Assembly: GCA_934636425.1 (NCBI GenBank)
Contig: CAKUAV010000043.1
Span: 1 to 18,499, forward strand
Length of the DNA: 18,499 nucleotides
Source of the DNA: an uncultured Clostridia bacterium
Lineage (GTDB): Bacteria; Bacillota; Clostridia; Christensenellales; Aristaeellaceae
Direction: 5' to 3'
Part shown: one piece after another, positions 1 to 6,845 of the stretch
Position numbering within the stretch: position 1 is the first letter of the stretch
How the letters are laid out: every line of letters starts with the position of its first letter
Translations under genes and position numbers: made by a program
Notes under the pieces: generated by a model
Database searches by the model: none
Told to the model about the DNA's origin: nothing
What the model saw: the letters and a program-made list of their open reading frames with translations, nothing else

Positions 1-27
1 ATTCGCGGCGCACTCTGAATGGTGTGA

Positions 28-55
28 AAAGCGTCCCGTGTCTGCGGGGCGCTTT
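28..55 (-). terminator. Hairpin, probable second (distal) terminator, minus strand
   Basis: An 11-bp stem (AAAGCGTCCCG pairing with CGGGGCGCTTT, one G-T pair) closes a 6-nt loop. Read on the minus strand it is followed by TTTTCACA, a weak U tail. Together with its left flank (ACTCTGAA at 12-19) it is a diverged copy of the stronger terminator at 154-184. No gene lies between the two, so it may be a back-up terminator for the spoIIP transcript. Confidence 0.5.
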
Positions 56-153
56 CGCTATGGCGGCACATCGTGCGGCGTACTTTCGAAGTCATTGAGC
101 GTCTCCGCTCACGCGCGCCCGTTGCCGTGCCTGCGATTTACTCTGAACAGCAC

Positions 154-184
154 AAAAAGCGTCCCACATAGTGCGGAACGCTTT
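154..184 (-). terminator. Rho-independent terminator of the spoIIP operon
   Basis: On the minus strand this starts 6 bases after the spoIIP stop codon. A stem built from AAAGCGT and ACGCTTT plus inner CC/GG and CA/TG pairs is followed by TTTTTGTG. The position and the U run make it the natural end of the DUF1614-spoIIP transcript. Confidence 0.85.
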
Positions 185-190
185 CGCGCG

Positions 191-1309
191 TCATTCGTCC
201 TTCTTCTCCGATTCCCCGTCGCGGTTCCGCTTCCCGATCAGCCCGCCGGTCAGCTCGCTCGCGCCGCCTGAGATCTTCGCGCCGAGGTTCTTCAGCGTGC
301 CGGTGGAGACCAGCGCATAGACGAGCCCCGCCAGCGCGACGATGGCGATTGCCCAGAATATGCCGCTGCCCGCGCCCTTCGCGCTCTTTGCGCCCGCGCC
401 CTCGGCGGACGCGCTGCCGCCGTAGAGCACGTCGCTGAGCACATCGGCCATGTAGCCGGTCGCGTCGATGGCCAGCTCCTTGTCCAGCGTGTGCGTGCCG
501 AACTCGAGCAGAATCGAGCGCGGATACAGCTCCTGATTGTAATTGCCCTTGCCGATGAATATGTCCTTGACCAGCCCCTTGTACTTCTCGTCGGCGGTCG
601 CCTTGATCTGCTTGGCAAATTCGCGGTTCGCGTCGGCGTTCGGGTTCGAGCGCCCCACCAGCAGGCGCACCTTGCTCGTCTCCTCGCCGTCCACCTCGGT
701 TTCGTATTCCGATTCGTCCGGTATGCCGTCGCGGTGGATGTCGAGGAGCGCGTCCGGCATGAGCTTGAGCAGCTCCTCGGCGGTGCGACGGGAGCGGCTG
801 TAGGCCTTTGTGTCGTGCGGCAGATGCGTGTTCGTGCTCAGCTCGACCGTCACGCCCTTCTCCTCGAGCGCCTTTTTGAGCGCGCGATCCACGTCGTATA
901 TGCCGGCGTTTTTGGCCAGAGAGGCCGCGCCGTCGCCGTTTTCATAGGATTCGTCGCTGTGTGTGGAGTATATCGCGATCAGCTTTTTGCCGTCGTCCTT
1001 TGAGCCGTCCTTCTTGTCCGCGCTGGCGAACACGGCGCGCGCCCTGTCCGCGTCGTAGTCCGGCTCCGCGCCCATGGGCATGGCCACAGCCTGATGTGCG
1101 GAATCGTCCACCGATATGACCACATACAGCTGATTGTCCGCGGAAATATACTCGTCGCCCTCATAGATGCGCCCGTCCAGCGTCATGACGGCCTGTCCGG
1201 ATACGTCCACCATGCGGTAGAGCACGTCGCCGTCCAGCTCGTCGGCATGGGCGATCGGGCAGAGCGCGCAGAGAAGCGCCATAAGCGCGACTGTCAGCCT
1301 GATTTTCAC
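191..1309 (-). CDS. spoIIP: Stage II sporulation protein P (SpoIIP), cell-wall hydrolase
   Basis: SpoIIP is the amidase/endopeptidase of the DMP machine (with SpoIID and SpoIIM) that removes peptidoglycan during forespore engulfment. The 372-aa product carries family landmarks: IYSTHSDESY at 113-122, LLDIHRDGIPD at 188-198, and NYNQELYPRSILLEFGTH at 256-273; H117, H192 and E269 are the likely metal/catalytic residues. It has a short signal-like N-terminus (residues 1-22, ending AHA) and a hydrophobic helix near the C-terminus (317-337) followed by a charged tail. The start is GTG at 1309: it has a GGGGG-rich Shine-Dalgarno and overlaps the upstream stop by four bases (GTGA), suggesting translational coupling. 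A longer open frame continues upstream but runs through the neighbour in another frame. The C-terminal helix is unlike B. subtilis SpoIIP, which is anchored at the N-terminus. Confidence 0.93.
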   Translation of the reverse strand: MKIRLTVALMALLCALCPIAHADELDGDVLYRMVDVSGQAVMTLDGRIYEGDEYISADNQLYVVISVDDSAHQAVAMPMGAEPDYDADRARAVFASADKKDGSKDDGKKLIAIYSTHSDESYENGDGAASLAKNAGIYDVDRALKKALEEKGVTVELSTNTHLPHDTKAYSRSRRTAEELLKLMPDALLDIHRDGIPDESEYETEVDGEETSKVRLLVGRSNPNADANREFAKQIKATADEKYKGLVKDIFIGKGNYNQELYPRSILLEFGTHTLDKELAIDATGYMADVLSDVLYGGSASAEGAGAKSAKGAGSGIFWAIAIVALAGLVYALVSTGTLKNLGAKISGGASELTGGLIGKRNRDGESEKKDE

Positions 1310-1971
1310 TTCGACCGCCCCCTTTCGCGGAAGTCGCCGCCGTCGAACACGCGCTTTTCGTCCCTCTGACGGCCGCGCGCCATGCGCTCGATGATCTCGC
1401 CCACCAGCTCGGCCAGCAGCACGGCGGTCAGGCCTGAAATGACAATCACGTCTGCAGCGCCCGCGCCGCCCAGCACGAGCGGCTGATTCACGCCGCTCAT
1501 CCACACGTCGATCGCCGACCACACGTCCGCGATCATTGCGCCCAGCACGCCCGCCACGAACGCGCCGCGCCGCGACCGACCGAACAGATAGGCCAGCGCG
1601 CCGCCCGCCAGGCCGTAGAGATAGTTGAAGTCGAACGGCATTTCCTCCGGCTCGCTGGGCAGCAGCCGCCCCATATAATAGATGGCCGCGCCGGTCAGCG
1701 CCGCGGCGATCAGCGTGCGCGCGACCTCCCAGCCGCTGCCCGCGCGAGAGAGCAGATACACGCACAGTATCAGCGGAATCAGCGCGCCGCCGATGTTGAA
1801 TGAAAACGCCTGCGCGATGCGGACGTCGGGAATCAGCCCGCCGACGAACATCGCCGCCGTAAAGACGAGCGCCTGCCGGTCGGTGAGCCGCAGCCGGTCG
1901 AGCACGCGCTGCGCCGCGCCGAAGAGTATCAGTATCCCCGCGACCGCCAGAAGAATGAGCCCTGCTGACAT
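1306..1971 (-). CDS. DUF1614-like integral membrane protein
   Basis: This 221-aa protein is very hydrophobic, with about six or seven likely membrane segments and a basic C-terminal tail. The segment around FNIGGALIPLILCVYLL resembles DUF1614 proteins, whose function is unknown; the family call is from memory of such proteins lying beside spoIIP and was not searched. ATG at 1971 is chosen because GAGGAGG sits 8 bases upstream. An alternative TTG at 1977 would be only 2 bases from it. It is the first gene of a two-gene operon and its TGA overlaps the spoIIP GTG, which suggests a sporulation or engulfment-related membrane role (inference). The 5' side abuts a degenerate tandem repeat, with no consensus sigma-A promoter that I can defend. 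Confidence 0.8.
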   Translation of the reverse strand: MSAGLILLAVAGILILFGAAQRVLDRLRLTDRQALVFTAAMFVGGLIPDVRIAQAFSFNIGGALIPLILCVYLLSRAGSGWEVARTLIAAALTGAAIYYMGRLLPSEPEEMPFDFNYLYGLAGGALAYLFGRSRRGAFVAGVLGAMIADVWSAIDVWMSGVNQPLVLGGAGAADVIVISGLTAVLLAELVGEIIERMARGRQRDEKRVFDGGDFRERGRSK

Positions 1972-2023
1972 GAACAAAACCTCCTCACGTTGTGAACGGC
2001 TCTATTATGTCCGCGCGCGGGAA

Positions 2024-2735
2024 AATTGATGCGCATTTCATATGCGCCGTTTTTCAGCACATTCAAACGCCGCTTTTTGCCCGCGCGCCATACCTTGCCG
2101 CACCGTCTGCACGCTTGGCGGCCGTCTCAGGCGATTCACAGCGTTTTTTGTCGAGACGCGCCGCCGGTTCGCAGAGCGCACATCAGCCGCCGCGTCCATA
2201 GCCGTGTCGTTGAATTGATGCGTGCTTCAATCATGCCGCGTTTTTCACCGCGCTCCAAAGCATCGCCTTTTCCCATCGAGCCGCCGCCCAAATCTCGTCC
2301 CGCCGCCTCGATAAGCGCGCATATCAATCGCATATCCAGTCGCGCCCCGAGAATTGCCGAGATGTTTTCACCGCATTCAAACGCCGCTTTTTGCCCGCGC
2401 GCCATACCTTGCCGCACCGTCTGCACGCTTGGCGGCCGTCTCAGGCGATTCACAGCCATGTTTTCGGCGGGGCGCACATCAGCCGCCGCGCTCATAGCCG
2501 CTTCGCTGAATTGATGCGCGCTTCAATCATGCCGCGTTTTTTACCGCGCGCCCAAGCGCCGCATTTTCCGATCAAACCGCCGCCCGAATCTCGTCCCGCC
2601 GCCTCGATAAGCGCGTATATCAATCGCATATCCAGCCGCATCCCGAGAACTGCCGCGCCGTTTTTCACCGCGTCAAAGCATCGACTTTTCCCATCGAGCC
2701 GCTGCCCGAATCCCGTCCGCATCAGCCGCCGCAAA
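2024..2735. repeat. Degenerate long tandem repeat (about 296-bp unit, 2.3 copies) upstream of the spoIIP operon
   Basis: Three copies start with AATTGATGCG at 2024, 2213 and 2509. Copy 2 (2213-2508) looks complete. Copy 1 lacks about 125 bp of the middle, and copy 3 is truncated near 2735. Copies 1 and 2 share a nearly identical block of about 80 bp (2060-2145 and 2374-2459); copies 2 and 3 share the CTCGTCCCGCCGCCTCGATAAG block (2294 and 2590). Inside the unit a shorter motif, roughly GCCG-N-TTTTTCACCGC followed by TCAAA and a second TTTT run, recurs near 2047, 2234, 2353, 2529 and 2652. Copy 1 also holds the inverted repeat GCGCAT/ATGCGC (2031-2047). Frames across it are open by composition only, without credible starts, so I call it non-coding. 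Confidence 0.8.
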
Positions 2736-2759
2736 ACTCCGCTTTCGGCCGCGCCTACG

Positions 2760-2795
2760 AAAAAAATCCGCCCGGACGAACCGAGCGGATTTTTG
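2760..2795 (-). terminator. Rho-independent terminator of the Gfo/Idh gene
   Basis: On the minus strand, AAAAATCCGC pairs with GCGGATTTTT, with an inner GC-rich stem and a TTCGT-type loop, then a T run. It lies 19 bases beyond the stop codon at 2815. Confidence 0.92.
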
Positions 2796-2814
2796 CATAG
2801 CAATGCGTTTGAAA

Positions 2815-3819
2815 TCAGAAGTAGATGACCTCGCCGGTCTCCATGGACTTGTTGGCGGCGAAGGCGATCTTGAGCGACTTGAGCGCGTCGGCATAGGGGG
2901 AGCGGATCAGGCTGCGGTCGCCGGTCTTGATCGCGTCGATGAAGGCGCGGTCGAGATCGTCGGTCTGCTCATGGCCGCGCTTGATGTCGACGGTCTTGTG
3001 CGCGTCGGTGAATATGATGTTGTTGCGCAGGCGATAGTCTATGATCATGTCCTCCAGCGTGATGACGTAGCCGCAGTTGGGGCGCACGTCGCGCGAATAG
3101 CAGGAGCTGACCAGCGTCGCGGTGACGCTGTCCTTGAAGCGCAGCACGCAGGTGGAGTGATCGTCGGTGTCGTATTCCGGGCTCACGCCATTCTCGCCGG
3201 GCTTGACGATGCCGGTGGACGCGGTGGCGTAGACGCTCAGCGGCTCACCGTAGAGATAGCGCAGGCCGTCCAGCAGATGGATGTTCTGCTCGACCAGCTG
3301 GCCGCCGCAGGTGGACTTCTTCTGCCACCACCACACGCCGGGAATGCCGCCGCACCACGCGCCGTACACCAGGCCGCCCTTCTTGTGCCTGGGCAGCTCG
3401 TCCTTGATCATGTTGACCAGGTCGAGATAGCGATCCTGGAAGCCGACGGCGGTGATGAGGTTCTTCTCCTCGATGGCCTTGGCGATCTTGTCGCCCATCT
3501 CGAGATCGAGCGTCATGGGCTTCTCAACCAGGAAGGGAATGCCGCGCTCCACAGCGCCCATCTCGGTCAGCTCGTCGTGCGCGGTCGGCTCGATGCAGAT
3601 CCAGATCGCATCCAGCGTCTCGGCGCTCTCGTGGGCGTAGAATTCGCGGTGATCCTTGTACAGGCGGGTCGCGCCCATCTTCTGGGCGGCGGCGACGCGG
3701 CGCTCCTCAATCGGATCGGCCACGGCGACGACCTGCACGTCGTCCATCTTGCTCAGTGCGCTCATGTGGCTGCCGCAGCGTCCGCCGGTGCCGATCAGGC
3801 CTACGCGAAACTTTTCCAT
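2815..3819 (-). CDS. Gfo/Idh/MocA family oxidoreductase
   Basis: This is an NAD(P)-dependent dehydrogenase of the glucose-fructose oxidoreductase/inositol dehydrogenase family; members oxidise or epimerise sugars, inositols and their derivatives in the cytoplasm. The 334-aa length is typical. The N-terminal Rossmann motif is GLIGTGGRCGSH (7-18), the family EKP motif is VEKP (98-101), and GFQDRY (126-131) and EQNIHLLDGLRYLYGE (177-192) fit the catalytic domain, with H181 the likely catalytic histidine. ATG at 3819 is preceded by AAGGAGG at 9 bases; a longer frame upstream lacks a ribosome-binding site. It has its own promoter (3904-3932) and terminator, so it is probably monocistronic. The substrate cannot be told from sequence. 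Proximity to rhaA and a GH2 enzyme only suggests sugar metabolism. Confidence 0.93.
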   Translation of the reverse strand: MEKFRVGLIGTGGRCGSHMSALSKMDDVQVVAVADPIEERRVAAAQKMGATRLYKDHREFYAHESAETLDAIWICIEPTAHDELTEMGAVERGIPFLVEKPMTLDLEMGDKIAKAIEEKNLITAVGFQDRYLDLVNMIKDELPRHKKGGLVYGAWCGGIPGVWWWQKKSTCGGQLVEQNIHLLDGLRYLYGEPLSVYATASTGIVKPGENGVSPEYDTDDHSTCVLRFKDSVTATLVSSCYSRDVRPNCGYVITLEDMIIDYRLRNNIIFTDAHKTVDIKRGHEQTDDLDRAFIDAIKTGDRSLIRSPYADALKSLKIAFAANKSMETGEVIYF

Positions 3820-3903
3820 GGTGTTGTTCCTCCTTAATTTGACATAGGGGACAGTGTTCGTCAATCATAGGGACGCGGCGCTTTCCTGCCGCAATCCACG
3901 CCT

Positions 3904-3932
3904 ATTATAGCATGAAAAAAACGCGTATGCAA
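3904..3932 (-). promoter_or_regulatory. Sigma-A promoter of the Gfo/Idh gene
   Basis: Read on the minus strand: -35 TTGCAT (3932-3927), a 17-bp spacer ending in TGC, and -10 TATAAT (3909-3904). The predicted transcript has a leader of roughly 78 nt before ATG 3819, with a small GCGGC/GCCGC hairpin in it. Confidence 0.82.
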
Positions 3933-4123
3933 TCAGAATTTACAATAAACGCCCGGCAATTTTCCAATTTCCGCAAACCCGTCGGACAAATAAACCCATG
4001 CCGCGCAGTAAACCCCGCCGCCATACAAGCGCCGCCGAAGCAGCGCGCACGCCGCGTCCGCGCACAGCCTCGCACGCCGGGCGAACCGCGCATCGCGCAC
4101 TCGTCCGCGCATTCCCGCACCCC
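3933..4123. other. Gene-free spacer between rhaA and the Gfo/Idh gene
   Basis: With the promoter and terminators on either side, the gene-free region spans 3820-4211. The middle is strongly C-over-G skewed on the plus strand and shows no coding signal with a ribosome-binding site and no clear repeat. I see nothing further here. Confidence 0.5.
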
Positions 4124-4168
4124 AAAAAACGAGAAATCCCGGCAGACTGTCAACCGCCCGCCGGGATT
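4124..4168 (-). terminator. Rho-independent terminator of rhaA
   Basis: On the minus strand AATCCCGGC pairs with GCCGGGATT across a 16-nt loop. After four bases comes a run of six T (4129-4124). It lies about 43 bases beyond the rhaA stop. Confidence 0.8.
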
Positions 4169-4211
4169 CCCGTCTGAAATATTCGCAGTGAATGTTTTTT
4201 TAGAAGCGTTT

Positions 4212-5480
4212 TCAGCGCTTGCTCATGACGTCCTTTTCGTACTGCTTGACGATCTTGAGCCACTCGTCGCCCACGGGCACGTTCTGCCTGGCGCAGTAGG
4301 CGTCCCACACAGCCGAGAAGGGCAGGGACTTGACTTCCTCCTGGAGCGCCAGGCGGGAGGTGTAGTCGCCCTCGTTTTCGGCCTTGCGCAGCAGCGCGGT
4401 GGGCTCGAGGTAGGCCTTCAGTATGGCCTTCTGGGCGTTGCGCTCGCCGATGACCCAGGCGGCCAGGCGGTTGATGGACGCGTCGAAGTAGTCCAGCGCG
4501 ACGCAGACGTTCTTCTCATAGCCGTTGCGGACGATTTCGCCCATGATGTTCTGCAGCTCGTCGTCCAGCGTGATGACGTGGTCGCTGTCCCAGCGCACGC
4601 CGCGGGAGACGTGCAGCAGTATGTGATCCATGAACTGCAGGCATGCGGAGATCTTGGCGCTGATGACCTCGGTGGGATGGAAGTGGCCCGCGTCCAGCGT
4701 GACCATCTTGCCGCGGGTGAGGGCGTAGCCCATCATCAGCTCGTGAGAGCCGACGGTGTAGCTCTCAAGGCCCAGCGCGAACAGCTTGCTCTCAACGCCC
4801 TCGAGTATGAGCTTCTCGTCGATCTTCTCGGCAAAGATTTTGTCGAGGGAGTCGATCATGCGGGCGCGGGGCGCGGCGGTGTCGGCGGGGGTGTCCTTGT
4901 AGCCGTCGGGCATCCAGTAGTTGATGACGCAGGTCTTGCCCAGCTGGCGGCCGAATTCCGCGCCGATCTCGCGGCAGCGCTTGCCGTGCTCAATCCAGAA
5001 TTCGCGGGTCTTGTCGTCCGCGCTGGAGAGCGTGAAGCCGTTGTTGACCATGGGATGGCCGAAATAGGTGGGGTTGAAGTCCAGGCCGACGTTCTTCTCC
5101 TTCGCCCAGTCCACCCAGTTCTGGAACTCGGCGATGGTGTACGCGTCGCGGTCGATCTTCCTGCCATTCAGCTCGGCGTAGCTGGCGTGCAAGTTGAACT
5201 TCTTCGCGCCGGGGATCATGGACATGGCCAGATCGGCGTCGCGGCGGATCTCGTCGGCGTTGCGGGCGCGGCCGGGATAGTTGCCTGTGGTGGCGATGCC
5301 GTCGGTCGCGCCGGCGCCGGCGCCCTCGCAGCCCACAACGTCGTCGGCCTGCCAGCAGTGCATGGAGACGGGCAGCTGCGCGGCCTTCTCCATCGCGCGG
5401 TCGACGTCCACGCCATAGGCGGCGTAGAGCTCTTTGGCATAGTTGTAGCCGGTCTGGATGGTCTTTTCGGAAGTGCTCAT
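4212..5480 (-). CDS. rhaA: L-rhamnose isomerase
   Basis: RhaA interconverts L-rhamnose and L-rhamnulose, the first step of rhamnose catabolism, in the cytoplasm and with divalent metal. The 422-aa length matches the family. Recognisable blocks are VSMHCWQADDV (38-48), NLHASYAELNG, GLDFNPTYFGHP (132-143), YWMPDGYKDTPAD, VESKLFALG and SRGVRWDSDH (292-301). By comparison with the E. coli enzyme (a uniform offset of four), E230, D263, H290 and D330 match the structural metal site and H266, D298 and D300 the catalytic metal site; all are present. ATG at 5480 follows AGGAGG at 9 bases. No rhamnulokinase, aldolase or regulator is adjacent, and the gene has its own terminator, so the pathway is split or the enzyme serves another deoxyhexose or aldose. 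Confidence 0.96.
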   Translation of the reverse strand: MSTSEKTIQTGYNYAKELYAAYGVDVDRAMEKAAQLPVSMHCWQADDVVGCEGAGAGATDGIATTGNYPGRARNADEIRRDADLAMSMIPGAKKFNLHASYAELNGRKIDRDAYTIAEFQNWVDWAKEKNVGLDFNPTYFGHPMVNNGFTLSSADDKTREFWIEHGKRCREIGAEFGRQLGKTCVINYWMPDGYKDTPADTAAPRARMIDSLDKIFAEKIDEKLILEGVESKLFALGLESYTVGSHELMMGYALTRGKMVTLDAGHFHPTEVISAKISACLQFMDHILLHVSRGVRWDSDHVITLDDELQNIMGEIVRNGYEKNVCVALDYFDASINRLAAWVIGERNAQKAILKAYLEPTALLRKAENEGDYTSRLALQEEVKSLPFSAVWDAYCARQNVPVGDEWLKIVKQYEKDVMSKR

Positions 5481-5514
5481 TGGGGTGTTCCTCCTGTTAA
5501 AATATTTGGTCGCT

Positions 5515-5528
5515 GAGCCATTTGGCTC
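5515..5528. promoter_or_regulatory. Perfect palindrome in the rhaA leader, possible operator
   Basis: GAGCCATTTGGCTC is a 14-bp perfect palindrome 34 bp upstream of the rhaA start. It could be an operator for a sugar-responsive repressor or a short RNA hairpin. No matching -35/-10 pair is clear next to it, so the role is a guess. Confidence 0.35.
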
Positions 5529-5693
5529 GGGGGATTGACGGATTTGTTGGCCGCGGGCGTTATTCCGCGCTGGCGCGGCGATGCGCCGGTTCGTTTCACA
5601 GGTTCGTGAATTGTGCGCCGGCGCGGCGTTTGCGCTGGCCGGTTTTAGCTCCGGCAGAGGGGATTGTGCGCGCGGGGGCTGGGCGGCGGGGCG

Positions 5694-6289
5694 GTGCGTT
5701 CCTGCTGGAATGTTCTGCGCTCGATCACGCCCGCCGTGCGGTTCTATCGCGGTGTTCTGCGCTCGTCTCACGCCCGCCGTGCGGTTCTATTGCGGTGTTT
5801 TGCGCTCGATCACGCCCGCCGTGCGGTTCTGTTGGAATGTTCCGCGCTTGCCTCGCGCCCACCGTGCGGTTCTATCGCGGTGTTCTGCGCTCGATCACGC
5901 CTGACGTGCGGTTCTATCGCGGTGTTCCGCGCTCGTCTCACGTCCGCCGTGCGGTTCTATCGCGGTGTTTTGCGCTCGTCTCACGCCCGCCGTGCGGTTC
6001 TGTTGGAATGTTCCGCGCTTGCCTCGCGCCTGCCGTGCGGTTCTATCGCGGTGTTCCGCGCTCGATCACGCCTGCCGTGCGGTTCTGTTGGAATGTTCTG
6101 CGCTCGTCTCACGCCCGCCGTGCGGTTCTGTTGGAATGTCCTGCGCTCGATCACGCCCGCCGTGCGGTTCTGTTGGAATGTTCTGCGCTCGTCTCACGCC
6201 CGCCGTGCGGTTCTGTTGGAATGGCTTGTGCCCGATCGCGCCCGCCGTGCGGTTCTGTTGGAATGTCTTGCGCTCGGTTCACGCCTGTC
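5694..6289. repeat. Tandem array, 14 units of 42/43 bp
   Basis: Units start with GTGCGG(T)TC at 5694, 5736, 5779, 5821, 5864, 5906, 5949, 5992, 6035, 6077, 6120, 6162, 6205 and 6247. Each is a mosaic of two segments. The first is either CTATCGCGGTG or CTGTTGGAATG. The second is CTCGATCACGCC (42-bp unit), CTCGTCTCACGCC or CTTGCCTCGCGCC (43-bp units). Most junctions carry the mini-palindrome CCGC-CGT-GCGG. The array lies between the rhaA start and the GH2 stop. Mixed 42- and 43-bp units break any single reading frame, and all three forward frames stay open only because the unit lacks stop codons. It is not CRISPR: there are no unique spacers. Confidence 0.95.
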
Positions 6290-6313
6290 TCTTTTCCTTT
6301 GTCAGGAAAAGAG
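6289..6313. other. Strong hairpin at the right end of the 42/43-bp array
   Basis: CTCTTTTCCT and AGGAAAAGAG form a perfect 10-bp stem around a 5-nt loop, directly at the point where the array loses its period. It could be a boundary structure or a processing/termination signal. No T run follows it on the plus strand. Confidence 0.6.
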
Positions 6314-6534
6314 AGACGGCTTGCGGGATGTTGCGTTCCTATTCCGCCGGGGCCGCACCGCCGGTTTGTGCGTTCTCAAGCGTTTATGCGGTCATCCGAC
6401 ATGGCGCGTTCACTTCTGGTTTGTGCGCTTTTTGACGGCGGCGCGGGGGACGCGGGGAACGGAGCCGGCGGCGCGGTGTAAGTGCGCTTTCTCGCAATCA
6501 CATTGGCTTTGCAATGTTTTCCGCGGGGAGTACG

Positions 6535-6582
6535 CTGGGGCTCCGCGCCCCAGACTGCGCCAAAGAGTCTTCGACTCTCTGG
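6535..6582. repeat. Two-hairpin intergenic element
   Basis: CTGGGGC/GCCCCAG (6535-6553) is followed at once by a second hairpin, CCA-A-AGAGTC/GACTCT-C-TGG with a TTC loop (6560-6582). Double hairpins of this form (GGGGCTCCGCCCC then an A/G-rich stem) are common intergenic repeats in gut Clostridia as I remember them; a genome search would confirm copies. The rest of 6314-6694 shows no gene with a ribosome-binding site. Confidence 0.5.
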
Positions 6583-6694
6583 ACTCTCTTCATTTGGGTC
6601 GCGGCGTGGGTGCGCTTGGCGCGGCGAGGGCGTTCGAGAACAACAAAGGCTTATCTTTTGCTCCCACGTCCCGCAGCACTCGGGTACACGGAGA

Positions 6695-6729
6695 GACTTG
6701 CCCGAGTCCGATTTATGCTCGGGCAAGTC
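6695..6729 (-). repeat. Conserved-loop hairpin element, copy 1 (downstream of the GH2 gene)
   Basis: A perfect 12-bp stem starting GACTTGCC and ending GGCAAGTC encloses an 11-nt loop. On the minus strand the loop reads CATAAATCGGA. The inner four stem bases are CGAG/CTCG. It matches the element at 18453-18487 in outer stem, stem length, loop length and loop sequence (one difference). It lies about 100 bases downstream of the GH2 stop, in the same relative orientation as copy 2 has to the ABC permease gene. No U run follows, so it is not a standard terminator. Confidence 0.8.
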
Positions 6730-6830
6730 GGGCTGTACAGCGATGATACCTACACGCTCAAACGTCCAGACTCGAGCCGCCCGGCGGCAGCGGCGAAGAG
6801 TCGGGTTGACACGCGCGAAGCGGAGCGGCC

Positions 6831-6845
6831 GCCGGCACTGCCGGC
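6831..6845 (-). repeat. GCCGGCAGTGCCGGC hairpin directly after the GH2 stop codon
   Basis: A 6-bp perfect stem with an AGT loop begins on the base after the GH2 TAA. An identical 15-mer begins two bases after the stop of the ABC permease gene (18410-18424), in the same orientation relative to the gene. The absence of a U tract on the minus strand argues against a plain intrinsic terminator. Confidence 0.75.

Noticed and set aside
2026..2828. Open frames on both strands in the 296-bp repeats, with similar translated repeats
   Set aside because: The translated similarity follows from DNA similarity, indels between copies shift frames, and no ribosome-binding site is seen.
5694..6289. CRISPR array
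   Set aside because: Units are similar along their full length; there are no constant-repeat/unique-spacer blocks and no cas genes in the window.
5522..6481. Long overlapping open frames on the plus strand through the 42/43-bp array
   Set aside because: The repeat unit lacks stop codons in all three frames, and mixed 42/43-bp units shift any frame. There is no ribosome-binding site or recognisable protein.
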